From: Pseudomonadota bacterium
GTDB lineage: Bacteria; Pseudomonadota; Gammaproteobacteria; Legionellales; Legionellaceae
Assembly: GCA_020051095.1 (NCBI GenBank)
Contig: JAGVJN010000041.1
Coordinates: 145,888 to 209,887, forward strand
DNA length: 64,000 nt
Reading direction: 5' to 3'
This document shows, one piece after another, positions 63,606-64,000 of this stretch. Every line of letters starts with the position of its first letter. The stretch's first letter is position 1. The position numbers and the translations under genes were made by a program. The notes under the pieces were generated by a model. It did no database searches and had not been told where the DNA came from. It was given only the letters and a program-made list of their open reading frames with translations.

Positions 63606-64000
63606 CTTTCAAAATTCCCGACACCTTGGTTCGAAGCCAAGCACTATAGTCTCACAACCCTTTAAAATCAAGGCCTTGTGATGCATCGATTTATGACGCT
63701 TTTTAACATCTGCTAAACCTCATAAATTAACGAGGCTATAGCCTAAAAGGCCTTGCTGTCGCTAGTCACACAGGCTTGCAATAAGTTCACGATAAATCCT
63801 TGTGAATCAGAACGGGGATGGACCTGTAATTTGAGATGCCCCATGCGCAAGAAGTAATGCTATTTACTCTTCATTATGTAAACACAATGGTATAGCACAA
63901 TGGTATAGGGGTCTGACCAAAATATTTTCTTTATAAACAATATGATAGGTGAGATAAAGTACTAATTTTTGGCCTTAGAAGGTATTTTTAAGACTTAAAA
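63606..64000. other. Non-coding tail of the window with a 13-bp tandem repeat
   Basis: No gene is supported. A perfect tandem duplication of CACAATGGTATAG lies at 63883-63908, and a palindrome AGGCTATAGCCT at 63733-63744. A stem CTTGG-TTCGAAG-CCAAG near 63630 looks like a tRNA T-arm, but no matching acceptor or D-arm is present. Confidence 0.5.

Noticed and set aside
63625..63650. tRNA-like T-arm (CTTGG-TTCGAAG-CCAAG)
   Set aside because: No matching acceptor stem, anticodon arm or D-arm upstream; at most a fragment of an attachment site.
63743..63850. Minus-strand short frame containing 'MGHLKLQVHPRSDSQGFIVN'
   Set aside because: Coding-like but only about 38 codons, no ribosome-binding site and no family match; could be an old transposase end, but not supportable.
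1..64000. CRISPR array or cas genes
   Set aside because: No regularly spaced direct repeats or cas-like proteins were seen; the repeats present are palindromic and scattered.

Overview
The window looks like chromosome from a Legionella or a close relative in the Legionellales (inference from gene content, no search was run). The DNA is AT-rich. It carries an AnkX-like Fic/ankyrin protein, a leucine-rich-repeat protein, several very large eukaryote-interaction-type proteins, a promoter with a good PmrA-type tandem box, a putative CsrA-titrating small RNA with a LetA/GacA-like upstream site, and many intergenic palindromes. Housekeeping genes (fusA2-type EF-G, dctA-type transporter, amino-acid permeases, Aas-type acyltransferase/synthetase, YaiI, Spy/CpxP, GIY-YIG) lie among accessory genes.

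Layout. 1-8.6 kb: a 2,451-residue helicase-like protein (DUF3638/DUF3645 type) with a C-terminal helical-repeat region, then a convergent unknown gene. 8.7-11.4 kb: a co-directional trio of MscS-type channel, P-loop kinase and pentameric ligand-gated-channel-like protein. 11.4-15.7 kb: an AraC-type gene remnant inside a palindrome pair, three small exported or outer-membrane proteins and a propeller-repeat exported protein. 15.7-26.8 kb: dctA, an exported protein, an APC permease, a RimK-like ATP-grasp/GNAT pair, YaiI, an XRE regulator and a LplT-PlsC-Aas three-part fusion. 27-32 kb: a PP2C-like phosphatase divergent from the AnkX homologue. 32-41.3 kb: a beta-barrel protein, a membrane/coiled-coil candidate effector behind a PmrA box, small exported proteins, a hydrolase, a small HTH protein, an exported PNPOx-fold protein, a coiled-coil protein and a neutral ceramidase. 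41.7-48.7 kb: a second giant helicase-like protein (2,012 aa) and an unknown gene. 48.9-51.7 kb: an FAD monooxygenase-DUF4166-SDR fusion. 52-58.7 kb: membrane protein, broken deaminase, Spy-like protein, a gene pair beside a MITE, an LRR protein, a broken MFS gene, an SDR and a GIY-YIG protein. 58.9-62.8 kb: EF-G and an APC permease. 63-64 kb: a decayed island with an integrase remnant and the putative CsrA-binding RNA.

How it fits together. Several genes have the features of type IVB (Dot/Icm) effectors: eukaryotic-like domains, giant size, no N-terminal signal, polar or acidic C-termini, and PmrA-type control in at least one case. A CsrA-titrating RNA would join the same virulence-phase circuit. 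Secretion is inferred, not shown. Dispersed palindromic repeats are frequent, and one has perfect terminal inverted repeats and a 5-bp target duplication. Four truncated genes (AraC, deaminase, MFS, integrase), two possible frame breaks and the repeats show ongoing gene decay.
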